From the NCBI GenBank assembly GCA_000403315.2, contig KE159636.1, positions 2,144,041-2,208,040 on the forward strand: 64,000 bases of DNA. Reading direction: 5' to 3'. Positions 41,503-50,778 of this stretch are shown here, one piece after another. A program made the position numbers and the translations under genes. This stretch comes from Lachnospiraceae bacterium A2. Its GTDB lineage: Bacteria > Bacillota > Clostridia > Lachnospirales > Lachnospiraceae. Position 1 is the first letter of the stretch. Every line of letters begins with the position of its first letter. A model generated the notes under the pieces. The model was not told where the DNA came from and searched no databases. It saw only the letters and a list, made by a program, of their open reading frames with translations.

Positions 41503-41748
41503 ATGACAATTACAGAAGGACATATCGACAAAAGCTACATTGTAACAGACATTTCTATGGAAGGGCCCGTCATGCGGCGGTTAGAGGCCCTTGGCATTAA
41601 CAGCGGCACCAAGCTGCGCCTGATGAACCGGAAACGGAATGGGACAGTCATTATCAAAGTCCGGGGCACCCGCTGGGCAATCGGGCGGGACATTGCAGGG
41701 GGGATTTTGGTAGACCCGGCAGAAAGCGAGGAGCCAGTATGGAAGTAA
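41503..41748 (+). CDS. feoA: FeoA-domain ferrous iron transport accessory protein
   Basis: An 81-residue SH3-like protein (VTDISMEGPVMRRLEALGIN, then GTKLRLMNRKRNGTVIIKVR). FeoA helps FeoB import ferrous iron. The open frame reaches back to 41368 through the promoter, and ATG 41461 would lie almost at the transcription start. ATG 41503, with GAGGAA six bases upstream, is therefore the start. It overlaps feoB by 10 bases. Confidence 0.9.
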   Translation: MTITEGHIDKSYIVTDISMEGPVMRRLEALGINSGTKLRLMNRKRNGTVIIKVRGTRWAIGRDIAGGILVDPAESEEPVWK

Positions 41749-43724
41749 TCAGAGTTGGATTTGTGGGGAACCCCAACTGTGGGAAAACCACATTATTTAA
41801 CGCCTATACCGGGGCAAACCTGAAGGTGGCGAACTGGCCTGGCGTCACTGTGGAAAAAGTAGAAGGGGAAACCGTCTACAAAGGCCAAAAATTAAAATTG
41901 ATAGATTTACCGGGCATCTACAGCCTGACGTCTTACTCCATTGAGGAAAAAGTTTCCAGGCGGTGCATTATGGAGCGGGAAGTAGACGTGATTATTAATA
42001 TCGTTGACGCGTCGGCCTTGGAGCGGAACCTTTACCTGACAATGCAGCTTCTGGAACTGGGCAAGCCAGTCGTCCTTGCCCTGAACATGATGGACATTGT
42101 GGAAGAACGGGGGATGGAAATTGACCTGCACCGCCTGCCGGAAATGCTGGGGGGCATCCCGGTTGTGCCTGTTTCCGCAAGGAAACGGAGCGGGCTTGAC
42201 GTGCTGCTCCATGCGGCGGTGCATCACTATGAGGAAATGCACCAGCCCAACGTGGTCACTTACCAGACATACATTGAGGAAAAAATCCAGATGCTGGAAG
42301 CAGAATTAAAGGACAGGTACCAGATTCTGGAAAATGCCCGCTGGTATGCCATTAAGCTGCTGGAGCAGGACGAGGAAATTACAGCCCAGTACCCGGTGGG
42401 CCTGCCCGGGGTTCTGGACAGGAGCTATGAAAAAGACATTATCAACCAGAAATACGATTACATAGAGGAAGTCATTGAGGACACCTTATTTTACAAATCA
42501 GAAAAAGCGGCATTTACGGACAAAGTAGATGGAATCCTAACCCATCCCCTCTGGGGCATGCCCATTTTTTTCGGGGTAATGGCAGTGGTATTTTTCCTGA
42601 CTTTTTTTGTGGGGGATGCGCTGAAAGGGGGCTTCGAGGTATTGCTTGACGCCGTTTCCTCCAGTATGCTCCATGTGCTGGGGCAGATGGGGGTGGCTCC
42701 CTGGCTGGTTTCCCTGGTTGTGGATGGGATTGTCGCAGGGGTTGGGGGAATCCTTACCTTCCTGCCGAATATTTTCATCCTGTTTTTAGCCCTTGCGCTC
42801 CTTGAGGACAGCGGCTACATGGCAAGGGTAGCTTATGTGATGGATGGGCTGATGGGGAGCCTTGGCCTTTCCGGCAAAGCCTTCCTGCCCATGGTGCTGG
42901 GGTTTGGCTGCACTGTGCCGGCCATTATGGCGACCCGGGCGCTGGAAAAAGAAGCCGACCGCAGGCGCACCATTTTGATTACCCCCTTTATGTCCTGTTC
43001 CGCAAGGCTCCCCATTTATGTGCTGTTTGCAGATATGTTTTTTGGGGAGTACGCTGCTATTGCAGCCATTTCCATGTATTTTCTGGGGATGGTGGTTGCC
43101 ATTGCGGTTGCGCTTATCATCCACCGGGTGGAAACCCATACCGAGCACCATACCCTTTTAATTGAGCTGCCGGAATATAAGACCCCCAATGCCAGGACCA
43201 TTGCAGTCTATGTCTGGGAAAAAATCAAAGATTACCTGACAAAAGCAGGGACTACGATTTTTATTGCTTCCATTATTATCTGGTTCCTCCTGAACTTTGG
43301 CGCCCATGGCATGGTGACGGAGGTTTCAGAAAGCTTTGGGGCAATCCTCGGCCATTGGATGGAGCCGATCCTTGCCCCGGCCGGGCTTGGGATGTGGCAG
43401 ATTGGCGTTGCGCTGATTTCCGGGATTTCCGCAAAGGAAGTGGTAGTCAGCAGCTTCTGCGTGCTCTTTGGCATCAGCAACGTGAACTCTGCTTCTGGGA
43501 TGCTGTCCCTTACCGGGCGTCTGGCAGAGCTGGGCTTTGGCCCCTTAAACGCATACTGCATGATGGTATTCTGCCTGCTTTACGTCCCCTGCGCGGCGAC
43601 GATTGGGACAATTAAAAAAGAAACCGGCTCCATGAAATTTACCTTGAAAATGATTTTGTTCCAATTGGGGACTGCTTGGCTGGCGGCAGTTTTGGTTTAT
43701 CAGGTTGGTTCAGCCCTTTTGTAA
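41739..43724 (+). CDS. feoB: Ferrous iron transporter FeoB
   Basis: A 661-residue membrane GTPase. The N-terminal G domain has GNPNCGKTTLFNAYTG, DLPGIYSLTSYS and LNMMDI, followed by a helical GDI domain. The membrane part has two Gate-type repeats, with the conserved Cys-Pro-Ala-type segment LGFGCTVPAIMATRALE and SCSARLPIYVL. It imports Fe2+ under low-oxygen conditions. It is co-transcribed with feoA from a Fur-box promoter. The length is slightly shorter than E. coli FeoB (773), as usual in Clostridia. Confidence 0.95.
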   Translation: MEVIRVGFVGNPNCGKTTLFNAYTGANLKVANWPGVTVEKVEGETVYKGQKLKLIDLPGIYSLTSYSIEEKVSRRCIMEREVDVIINIVDASALERNLYLTMQLLELGKPVVLALNMMDIVEERGMEIDLHRLPEMLGGIPVVPVSARKRSGLDVLLHAAVHHYEEMHQPNVVTYQTYIEEKIQMLEAELKDRYQILENARWYAIKLLEQDEEITAQYPVGLPGVLDRSYEKDIINQKYDYIEEVIEDTLFYKSEKAAFTDKVDGILTHPLWGMPIFFGVMAVVFFLTFFVGDALKGGFEVLLDAVSSSMLHVLGQMGVAPWLVSLVVDGIVAGVGGILTFLPNIFILFLALALLEDSGYMARVAYVMDGLMGSLGLSGKAFLPMVLGFGCTVPAIMATRALEKEADRRRTILITPFMSCSARLPIYVLFADMFFGEYAAIAAISMYFLGMVVAIAVALIIHRVETHTEHHTLLIELPEYKTPNARTIAVYVWEKIKDYLTKAGTTIFIASIIIWFLLNFGAHGMVTEVSESFGAILGHWMEPILAPAGLGMWQIGVALISGISAKEVVVSSFCVLFGISNVNSASGMLSLTGRLAELGFGPLNAYCMMVFCLLYVPCAATIGTIKKETGSMKFTLKMILFQLGTAWLAAVLVYQVGSALL

Positions 43725-43833
43725 AAAAATGTCTGCAGTTTCGGCCAGTCTGCTCTTTTTGTAGAAAATATGTAGTAAAATTTGTGAAAAAAGGAGAAAC
43801 GAAGTATTTTCTGGCGTACATGGGAAAATTCCC

Positions 43834-43863
43834 TTGCAAGAAGGATTGGTACAGTGTTAAAAT
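43834..43863 (+). promoter_or_regulatory. Candidate promoter of the hydrogenase gene
   Basis: TTGCAA (43834-43839) and TAAAAT (43858-43863) are 18 bases apart, about 30 bases before the start. AAAGAGAGG lies in between as the ribosome site. Confidence 0.5.
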
Positions 43864-43895
43864 ATTGTCAAACAAAAAAAGAGAGGTAAAATCCA

Positions 43896-45344
43896 ATGTA
43901 TGCTGATGGAAATGTAATTAGAATCAAACACGATGTACTGTACGAAGTGGCAAAGCTGGCATTTGCCGGGGAACTGGATTCCAAAAGGGACCACATTGCA
44001 CTGGAACTGATTCCTGGGCCGACGCCAAAGTTCCGCTGCTGTATTTACAAGGAGCGTGAAATTATCCGCCAGAGGGTGCGCCTGGCAGAAGGCAAGGCGC
44101 CGGGGCCTGTAGACGACGGGAATATTATCCAGGTCATCAGCTCTGCCTGTGAGGACTGCCCGATTTCCAGCTACACCGTAACAGAGAACTGCCAGAACTG
44201 TATTGGGAAGGCATGTATCAATGCCTGCAAATTTGGAGCTATTGAAATGGGCCGTGACCGTTCCCACATTGATGCTTCTAAGTGCAAGGAATGCGGGAAG
44301 TGCGCGCAGGCCTGTCCTTACAATGCTATTGCCCACCTGAAACGCCCCTGTAAATTTAGCTGCCCGGTGGATGCCATTACATACGACGAGCATGGAATTT
44401 CCATTATTGATAAGGAAAAATGCATCCGCTGCGGGAAGTGCATCCATAGCTGCCCCTTCGGCGCTATCGGATCCAAGACATTTATTGTGGATGTGGTAGA
44501 AGCCCTGAAATCCGGCAAAAAAGTATATGCCATGGCAGCGCCGGCTACGGAAGGCCAGTTTGGCAAAGATATTACTGTGGCAAGCTGGAAGAAAGCCATG
44601 AAGGAACTGGGCTTTGAAGATTTCTATGACGTAGGGCTTGGCGGCGACATGACAGCAGCTTATGAGGCAGAGGAATGGGCAGAAGCTTATGGGGAAGGCA
44701 AGAAGAAAGTGACTTCCTGCTGCCCTGCATTTGTAAATATGGTGCGCCTGCATTACCCGCAGCTTGCGGACTGCGTATCCACTACAGTGTCCCCCATGTG
44801 CGCAGTGTCCCGCCTGATTAAGGCGCAGGATCCAGACGCAGTAACCGTATTTATCGGGCCATGCCTTGCGAAAAAATCCGAGGTGGTAGACCAGAAAATC
44901 CCGGGGAATGCAGATTATGTCCTGACTTACAGCGAAATCCGTGCTATTATGAAAGCAAAAGACATAACTCTGCAGCCATGTGAAAATGAAGGCCAGATTG
45001 CTTCTGTTTATGGCAAACGCTTTGCCAATTCCGGCGGCGTAACCGCGGCAGTGCTCCAGAGCCTGAAAGAATCCGGCCATGAAATCGATGCAAAAGTCTG
45101 CAAAGCCAACGGAGCTGCAGAATGTAAGAAAGCGCTGCTTTTGCTCCGCGCAGCAAAATTGCCGGAAGACTTTGTGGAAGGCATGATTTGCGACGGCGGC
45201 TGCGTGGGCGGCCCAAGCTCCTTCAAAAACCAGGCTCTTGCAAAGAAAGACCGCGACGCGCTGGTTGCAGAAGCAGATGGGCGCGGAATCCATGAGAACC
45301 TTGGGAATTTTGCAATGGACAGTTTTTCTATGCACAGGGAGTAG
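43896..45344 (+). CDS. Monomeric [FeFe] hydrogenase with ferredoxin-like domains
   Basis: A 482-residue iron-sulfur enzyme. The N-terminal region carries Cys motifs CEDCPISSYTVTENCQNC and two 4Fe-4S ferredoxin sites (CKECGKCAQACP and CIRCGKCIHSCP). The C-terminal H-cluster domain has TSCCPAFVNMV, SPMCAVSRL, IGPCLAKKSE and ICDGGCVGGPSS, the L1-L3 type motifs. It should evolve or use hydrogen with ferredoxin. The motif variants differ from the well-known CpI enzyme (for example TSCCPxW and MPCxxK) and fit the group B type of fermentative Clostridia. No maturation genes (hydE, hydF, hydG) are nearby. Confidence 0.9.
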   Translation: MYADGNVIRIKHDVLYEVAKLAFAGELDSKRDHIALELIPGPTPKFRCCIYKEREIIRQRVRLAEGKAPGPVDDGNIIQVISSACEDCPISSYTVTENCQNCIGKACINACKFGAIEMGRDRSHIDASKCKECGKCAQACPYNAIAHLKRPCKFSCPVDAITYDEHGISIIDKEKCIRCGKCIHSCPFGAIGSKTFIVDVVEALKSGKKVYAMAAPATEGQFGKDITVASWKKAMKELGFEDFYDVGLGGDMTAAYEAEEWAEAYGEGKKKVTSCCPAFVNMVRLHYPQLADCVSTTVSPMCAVSRLIKAQDPDAVTVFIGPCLAKKSEVVDQKIPGNADYVLTYSEIRAIMKAKDITLQPCENEGQIASVYGKRFANSGGVTAAVLQSLKESGHEIDAKVCKANGAAECKKALLLLRAAKLPEDFVEGMICDGGCVGGPSSFKNQALAKKDRDALVAEADGRGIHENLGNFAMDSFSMHRE

Positions 45345-45374
45345 GATAGCATAGCGCTAGTTTTCCTTATAAGT

Positions 45375-45421
45375 TAGGGCTAGGGTATCAAAAGCGCCTG
45401 TGGCGCTGCGCCCATACCATA
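45375..45421 (+). repeat. Partial, degenerate copy of the GATTAGGG palindromic element
   Basis: TAGGGTATCAAAAGCGCC and GGCGCTGCGCCCATACCATA resemble the left half of the 121-bp element, but the right end is missing and no flanking duplication was found. It lies just after the hydrogenase gene. Confidence 0.5.
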
Positions 45422-45455
45422 GACTGTTTTTGAAAAGAATATTGAACATGCATCA

Positions 45456-45487
45456 GGTGCAGAGCCATGGGCTTTGCACCTTTTTTG
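45456..45487 (+). terminator. Terminator after the hydrogenase gene
   Basis: GGTGCAGAGCC pairs with GGCTTTGCACC (11 bp, one G-U) and is followed by TTTTTTG. Confidence 0.85.
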
Positions 45488-45490
45488 TTC

Positions 45491-45538
45491 TATAGGAAAG
45501 ACCTTGTCACGCTAACGCGTGAAAGTATCTTTCCTATA
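45491..45538. repeat. Palindromic repeat with TATAGGAAAG / CTTTCCTATA arms
   Basis: Second occurrence of the arms seen at 25199-25258. The centre differs and contains the small palindrome CACGCTAACGCGTG. Confidence 0.65.
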
Positions 45539-45638
45539 AGATAAAAAATAATATGCGCAGGGTCTGCCCCAGCGAAGCGAGGGTACTTGTGCGAATAGAA
45601 GATGTCACTGTGTGACCGCACTCGGCGCAGCAAAGTGT

Positions 45639-45697
45639 CCAAGCCCCTCATGAGTGAGGGGGTAGGGGAGTTGAAGTGGGCTTGCCCACTTTGTTCC
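45639..45697 (+). repeat. Dispersed intergenic repeat, copy 2 (inverted to 22732-22787)
   Basis: CCAAGCCCCTCATGAGTGAG, then GGGGAGTTGAAGTGGG and CTTGCCCACTTTGTTCC, matches the minus strand near thiI with a few changes. The gap 45345-45929 is filled mainly by this and the neighbouring hairpin repeats. A poor promoter-like TATAAT is at 45797-45802. Confidence 0.75.
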
Positions 45698-45929
45698 GTA
45701 TTTGGGGAACTGCTGTTTTTTAAATAATGCCTGAAAAATATTTAAAAAAATTTAAGAAATAATTAAAGAATATCTTCCATTTTTTGGAAATTAATGTATA
45801 ATTAGTACTATATATGGGAGAAAAGTACTGTGAATTTCAGGGGGAAGGGGGAAATGCACCAGACGCAGGGACTGCAGATTGTTTTTGATAGTTTTTGGGT
45901 TATGCATTTGTACGAAGGAGGTATAATTT

Positions 45930-48900
45930 ATGAGGAAATCAGGAAGAAAATTATTAGGAATTTTATTGGCAGCATCTATGGCAGTTACCACAGTATTTCC
46001 GATGCAGGGCTTTGCAGCAGAAGGGAATGGCTATGAAGAAGCAGAAGAATCTTTGGCAGAAGGTGCAGCGGCAGGATCGTCCGAGGAAGGGCAGCAGCCA
46101 ACGGACGAAAGTGCAAACCCAGAAGTAACAGGCGAAGTGCAGCAGCCAGCAGATGAAAGCGCGAATCCAGAAACACAGGATGGGGAACAGCAGCCAGCAG
46201 AGGAAGGCACAAATCCAGAAGCGGTAGACGCCCAAGAGCAGGAACCGGCAGAGGAAGGGAGGAACCCAGAAACGCAGGATGGGGAACAGCCGCCGGCAGA
46301 TGGGACACAGCCAGAAGGAACGGAAGAAAAGCAGGAACCAGCGGAGGAAGCAGGGCTGGAAAATTTAGAGGAAGGGAAGGAACCAGCAGAAGAAAGGCAG
46401 GATCCAGCAGACAAAGGGACAGAGCCGGAAACCCTTGGGGAACAGCAGAAGCCATCAGACGGGGCACAGCCAACGGAAGAAGAACAGGGAACCGAAGGGG
46501 CAGAGATGGGAACGTTTATGCTGCCGCAGAGGAACGGGGAAGATGGTATTATGCCGTTGGAGGATAAAGCAGACATTGATGCTCCCGTAATTGAGGATTT
46601 TGAATTTAAAGAAAATGGACAGACATTGACAAGGGATGATATACTTCATTTTTCGATGTTGGCATATGATGCGGACAGTGGAATAAAGACTATTACGGTT
46701 GAGTTGAACTGCGGTGTGTGGAAAACTGTGCAATTAAGGAAAAGCGAGGAAAAGAACCGATATGAGGGTTCTATTTCTTGTAGTGTATTTGAAGGGAAAA
46801 ATGGTTATATTTCTTCTATCTATGTGGAGGATATGAGTGGAAATTGTACTGATGGTAAAGAATATGTATTTGATGAAGATTATAATTACCGTTATCAATT
46901 TACGCTAGATTATGAGGAAGAAAAACCAGAAGTTGTGGAGGATTTATCTATTTTCAATTTTGAGATGAAGAAAAATCCTTCCAATGAGGATGGAAAATTA
47001 AGGGTAGGCGATACTGTAACATATACGGCTGATTTTTCCTATAAAGAATACGGGATTAAAACTGCAAATATATTTTTGCAATCTTATGCAAATGCTACTA
47101 TGAAAGTGGCATCAGCACCAATGGAGTGTGATACAGAGAATAAAAAATTGTCAGGTACATATACAATTACAGAGGAAACATATCCTTGGTCATGGAAGTT
47201 AGCTAGTATTGATGTACGGACAGAAAATGGCAGTCTACTCGAATTTTATCCTGCTAAAATTGAACCAAATAAAGATTTGGGCTTTGAAGTGGTACAGGAA
47301 GATTTTGATACAGAAAAACCAGTTATTGAGAGTGTTTCCATTGATAAAAATGGGCAATGGGTAAAAGCTGGGGATATCATTACCATAACAGCGAAAGTAA
47401 AGGAAGATAACCCTGCTGAATATGCAGATGCACGTTTGGAACCACAGGTATTGAATGTAAACCGCAGGATAGATGTCAAGATGAAGTTTGATGCAGATAC
47501 AAATGAATATATAGGTACAGTTGAAATTACAGAAGACACATATCCATGTGAATGGGCGCTTACGAGTATGACTATTCCTGATAAAATTGGGCATAAGGCA
47601 TTTCTGACAGAATTTAAAAGTGATTTGAATATTACTTATCCATGGTATTTTAAAGTGAAGTCAGGGAATACATATCGGGAAGATTTCCGGAATGTAACAT
47701 TTGAACTGTACGGATTTGCAAAACAGGAAAATGGGTGTTATAAAAATAATTCCCTCATTTCTAATGATACTATTCAAGTGGGAAGACGGGCAACGCTAAA
47801 GAGCTTGGGTATTTTCCCAGAACCAATCCAAGGGGTTAATGCAGAGTGGCTGTGCAAAAGATGGTCCAGTGATACTGGGGTGACAATAGATGGGGATTCG
47901 GAATTGTATTTTAGTGGTTATGATGATTTGACATATACTATTTCAGCCACTTATGATAAAGTATGTGCAAATGTATTTCTTACCTATATGTCAAAAGACA
48001 GCGGGAAAACATCTGCCTATGTGCCAGTATTTGTAGAGGAAGGGGCAACGTACAAGGATGCTCTGGCTGCACTGCAATTGCCGGAAGATGCCCAAACAAA
48101 GGAGTTTGTTAAGTTTGAATTAGATGGCCCCTATGACGAAAATACGCCAGTAGGGGACATTGCTGAATTTTCTGCGGAAGCAATCTATAATAATTGCCAA
48201 GTAGCATGGAATACAAGGTATATTGGAAAAGATGGGAAAGAAGTATCCAAGTTGGTTACCAAGTCCTATTTGGAAGGGACTGCTGTCAATGATGCTTTAG
48301 CAGAATTAGAAAGTCCAGAGCCGCCAAGTGGCGCGGAATTTGAATCATGGGTGCTGCGTGGTTCTGATGGAACACAGGCCATTACACAGCCCATGGCGAA
48401 CATGGATATTGTGGCTGTTTATCGTGGGAAAACCACAGTGGATGCTTCTTATATTTATCGTGGGCAAGATGGGATTGTTGCGTCTGCCAGCAAGCTTGTG
48501 CTGATGGATGGGAAAGATTTGTCAGATGCAGAAATTCAGGGCGGTGCTACAGAGGTATTCAAGGATGTAGAACATTTGGCGGGCTTAAGGTTGTTGGAAT
48601 GGAAAAGTACTGTTACTATGAATCAATCCAGATATATGGAAGTCCAGTTTCAGGCGTTATACTATAACTGTGTAGTTACCTTAAAGTTTCCAGATAATAC
48701 TTGTCAATATATTGTTGTTGAAAAAGATGCAGGATATGTCCTGCCGATAGAGAATGAAAAGTACATAGATATCATTTGGGAAGGGTATACGAAAGGCCAA
48801 AAAGTAATTATTAGCCAAGATATGGAGTTTTCCATCAAAGAATGTAAAGATAGGCCTCAAGAAGAAACTGGCGGCGTGAAGCTTTCCGACGAAGAAATAG

Positions 48901-49655
48901 CTGGGATTATAGAAAAAATTAAAAATGCAGCCGAAGGCGAAACCATCTCCATTGACATGAAAAAGGCAACCGTCATCCCCAAGGAGGTACAGGAAGCAAT
49001 CCAAGGGAAATCTGTCAACATCGTGCTGAATATGGATGGCTATAGCTGGACCTTAAACGGCATGGACGTAGCAGCTACCAACTTAAAGGACATTGACTTG
49101 GAAGTAAAGGTTGACACCAATGCCATCCCCTCCAATATTGTGGCTTCCATAGCAGGGGACAGCCCGACCACACAGCTTTCCCTGACCCATAATGGGGATT
49201 TCGGGTTCCGGGCGGAACTTTCCCTGAACCTTGGCAGCGAGCACAGCGGCAGCACCGGGAATCTGTATTATTATGACAGCGACGGAAAACTGATATTTAT
49301 CAATGCAGGGCAAATCGGCGCAGACGGCATCACAAGCCTTCCGTTCTCCCATGCATCCGATTATGTCATTGTTATTGAAAAAAAATCATCTGGTACAGAT
49401 AATAATAACGAAGATGGGGAACAGCCTGATGATGGAGTTGGAGAAGATGATAATTCCCAAAAAGATGACAGTGCAAATGGCAAAGATGACAAAGATAACA
49501 TCATAAAAGACAAAGAAGACAAAGACGGTGGCAGCAGAACAGATGAATTTGCCACCATTGAAAAGAAACCCACTAACCCAACAACAGACTCCAATGCACC
49601 AACAACAGACAATACCAATACAGCACCATTAAAGAGCCCAAAGACCGGCGAATAA
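45930..49655 (+). CDS. Large secreted surface protein A, putative class B sortase substrate (C-terminal SPKTGE)
   Basis: A 1241-residue protein. A signal peptide (LLGILLAASMAVTTVFPMQG) is followed by about 150 residues rich in Glu, Gln and Pro with repeats such as QQPADESANPE. Three Ig-like beta repeats follow (each near KPVIESVSIDKNGQWVKAGD, ending TYPCEWAL...), then a run of MucBP/Listeria-repeat-like beta domains. A distinctive domain comes next (ETISIDMKKATVIPKEVQEA to LPFSHASDYVIVIEK). An acidic Asp/Lys/Asn linker leads to LKSPKTGE at the very end. SPKTG fits the (S/P)PxTG motif known for Clostridioides difficile sortase B. There is no membrane helix or charged tail after it. AAGGAGG at 45915 fixes the start. 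Confidence 0.8.
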   Translation: MRKSGRKLLGILLAASMAVTTVFPMQGFAAEGNGYEEAEESLAEGAAAGSSEEGQQPTDESANPEVTGEVQQPADESANPETQDGEQQPAEEGTNPEAVDAQEQEPAEEGRNPETQDGEQPPADGTQPEGTEEKQEPAEEAGLENLEEGKEPAEERQDPADKGTEPETLGEQQKPSDGAQPTEEEQGTEGAEMGTFMLPQRNGEDGIMPLEDKADIDAPVIEDFEFKENGQTLTRDDILHFSMLAYDADSGIKTITVELNCGVWKTVQLRKSEEKNRYEGSISCSVFEGKNGYISSIYVEDMSGNCTDGKEYVFDEDYNYRYQFTLDYEEEKPEVVEDLSIFNFEMKKNPSNEDGKLRVGDTVTYTADFSYKEYGIKTANIFLQSYANATMKVASAPMECDTENKKLSGTYTITEETYPWSWKLASIDVRTENGSLLEFYPAKIEPNKDLGFEVVQEDFDTEKPVIESVSIDKNGQWVKAGDIITITAKVKEDNPAEYADARLEPQVLNVNRRIDVKMKFDADTNEYIGTVEITEDTYPCEWALTSMTIPDKIGHKAFLTEFKSDLNITYPWYFKVKSGNTYREDFRNVTFELYGFAKQENGCYKNNSLISNDTIQVGRRATLKSLGIFPEPIQGVNAEWLCKRWSSDTGVTIDGDSELYFSGYDDLTYTISATYDKVCANVFLTYMSKDSGKTSAYVPVFVEEGATYKDALAALQLPEDAQTKEFVKFELDGPYDENTPVGDIAEFSAEAIYNNCQVAWNTRYIGKDGKEVSKLVTKSYLEGTAVNDALAELESPEPPSGAEFESWVLRGSDGTQAITQPMANMDIVAVYRGKTTVDASYIYRGQDGIVASASKLVLMDGKDLSDAEIQGGATEVFKDVEHLAGLRLLEWKSTVTMNQSRYMEVQFQALYYNCVVTLKFPDNTCQYIVVEKDAGYVLPIENEKYIDIIWEGYTKGQKVIISQDMEFSIKECKDRPQEETGGVKLSDEEIAGIIEKIKNAAEGETISIDMKKATVIPKEVQEAIQGKSVNIVLNMDGYSWTLNGMDVAATNLKDIDLEVKVDTNAIPSNIVASIAGDSPTTQLSLTHNGDFGFRAELSLNLGSEHSGSTGNLYYYDSDGKLIFINAGQIGADGITSLPFSHASDYVIVIEKKSSGTDNNNEDGEQPDDGVGEDDNSQKDDSANGKDDKDNIIKDKEDKDGGSRTDEFATIEKKPTNPTTDSNAPTTDNTNTAPLKSPKTGE

Positions 49656-49718
49656 GCCTGCCTACCTGCTGGAAGCTGATTTGCAGACAGCCTTTGGCAG
49701 CAGGGCAAGCCACCGGCC

Positions 49719-49762
49719 AAAAGGCGCAGAGCTTTTAAGGATCAAATGCTTTGCGCCTTTTA
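49719..49762 (+). terminator. Terminator after surface protein A
   Basis: AAAAGGCGCAGAGC and GCTTTGCGCCTTTT pair around a 15-base loop, giving a T-ended stem. It separates protein A from the sortase. Confidence 0.75.
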
Positions 49763-49903
49763 GCCATACCTTCTGCAATGTGACGCCCCAATTTGCAGAA
49801 AGCACTTTTTGGACGTGCCCTAAGCAGATTCTGCCAAAGCCAGAAATGCGGCTGACACTACTTTCAGAAAAAGCAGTATCCCAAGATTGGAGGACAGAGG
49901 ACT

Positions 49904-50674
49904 ATGAAATTAGAAAAAAAGACGATACTGGCAGCGTCCGTAACGTTCCTGTTTGGCCTTGCAGTTGCTTTTGCAAGCTTCCAGGCAGGGGATGCCGCCA
50001 GCGTCCCGGAAGGTACAGAAGGTTCCCTGGAATTTTTTACGGACATATCGGTAGAGGAAGTAAAGGCCACGGAAGAATCCGGGGAAGTAACGATTGATTT
50101 TGATACTTTGCAGGCAAAAAACCCGGATATTTATGCTTGGATTACCATCCCGGGCACAGATATTGATTATCCGGTTTTACAGAAAACAGATCCGGAGGAT
50201 CCTTACAACAATTACTATCTGGACCATACGGTGGACCATACGGAGGGGCTGCCTGGGGCAATCTATTCCCAAGGCGTGAACCGCAAGGATTTCAAGGATT
50301 CCGTCACCGTCCTGTATGGGCACAATATGAAAAATGGGGGAATGTTTACCAGCCTGCACGAATTTGAGGACAAGGCGTTCTTTGAGGAGAACAGCCAGGT
50401 GCTCATTTATACGCCGGCAGGCACCTTTACCTATGAAATATTTGCAGCAGCCGAATTTTCAGACGATTTAATTCCCTATGAATATGATTTTTCTAACCCT
50501 TCCGAGGTGCAGAGGTACCTGGATGACGTAGGGGGCTGCAAGGGGAATTTTAGGGAAACGGCAAAGGTTTCCAAAGAGGACAATATCCTTACCTTGTCTA
50601 CCTGCTACAGCGGCCGGGAGGAAAACCGCCTTTTGGTAGAAGCAGTGCTGGTAGAGGAGGGACAGGCAAAATAG
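49904..50674 (+). CDS. srtB: Class B sortase
   Basis: A 256-residue membrane-anchored transpeptidase with one N-terminal helix (ILAASVTFLFGLAVAFASF). The catalytic His140 is in LYGHNMKNGG, Cys234 in TLSTCYSG and Arg242 in EENRLL. The helix between strands and the YPVLQKTDPEDPYNNYYL loop are class B features. It should cut sorting signals and link proteins to peptidoglycan. It lies between two large proteins that both end with SPKTGE, so these are its likely substrates. The ribosome site GGAGGACAGAGG is slightly extended. Confidence 0.93.
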   Translation: MKLEKKTILAASVTFLFGLAVAFASFQAGDAASVPEGTEGSLEFFTDISVEEVKATEESGEVTIDFDTLQAKNPDIYAWITIPGTDIDYPVLQKTDPEDPYNNYYLDHTVDHTEGLPGAIYSQGVNRKDFKDSVTVLYGHNMKNGGMFTSLHEFEDKAFFEENSQVLIYTPAGTFTYEIFAAAEFSDDLIPYEYDFSNPSEVQRYLDDVGGCKGNFRETAKVSKEDNILTLSTCYSGREENRLLVEAVLVEEGQAK

Positions 50675-50778
50675 AAGGGCGCAGAAGCGCAAAATGGCAG
50701 GGAAGGAGGTTACGGCAGGAGAGAACGATAGTCAACAGCGTTTTTAAGTTTTTATTTTTTACGGAGGTGGAATCATTA

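Noticed and set aside
43857-45335. 492-residue minus-strand frame opposite the hydrogenase
   Set aside because: The plus-strand frame carries all hydrogenase and ferredoxin motifs. The antisense translation has no recognisable domain.
49681-50097. 138-residue plus-strand frame between protein A and the sortase
   Set aside because: It runs through the terminator and into the sortase gene in another frame, with no motif or ribosome site. It was also examined as a possible missing anchor of protein A, but has no hydrophobic helix.
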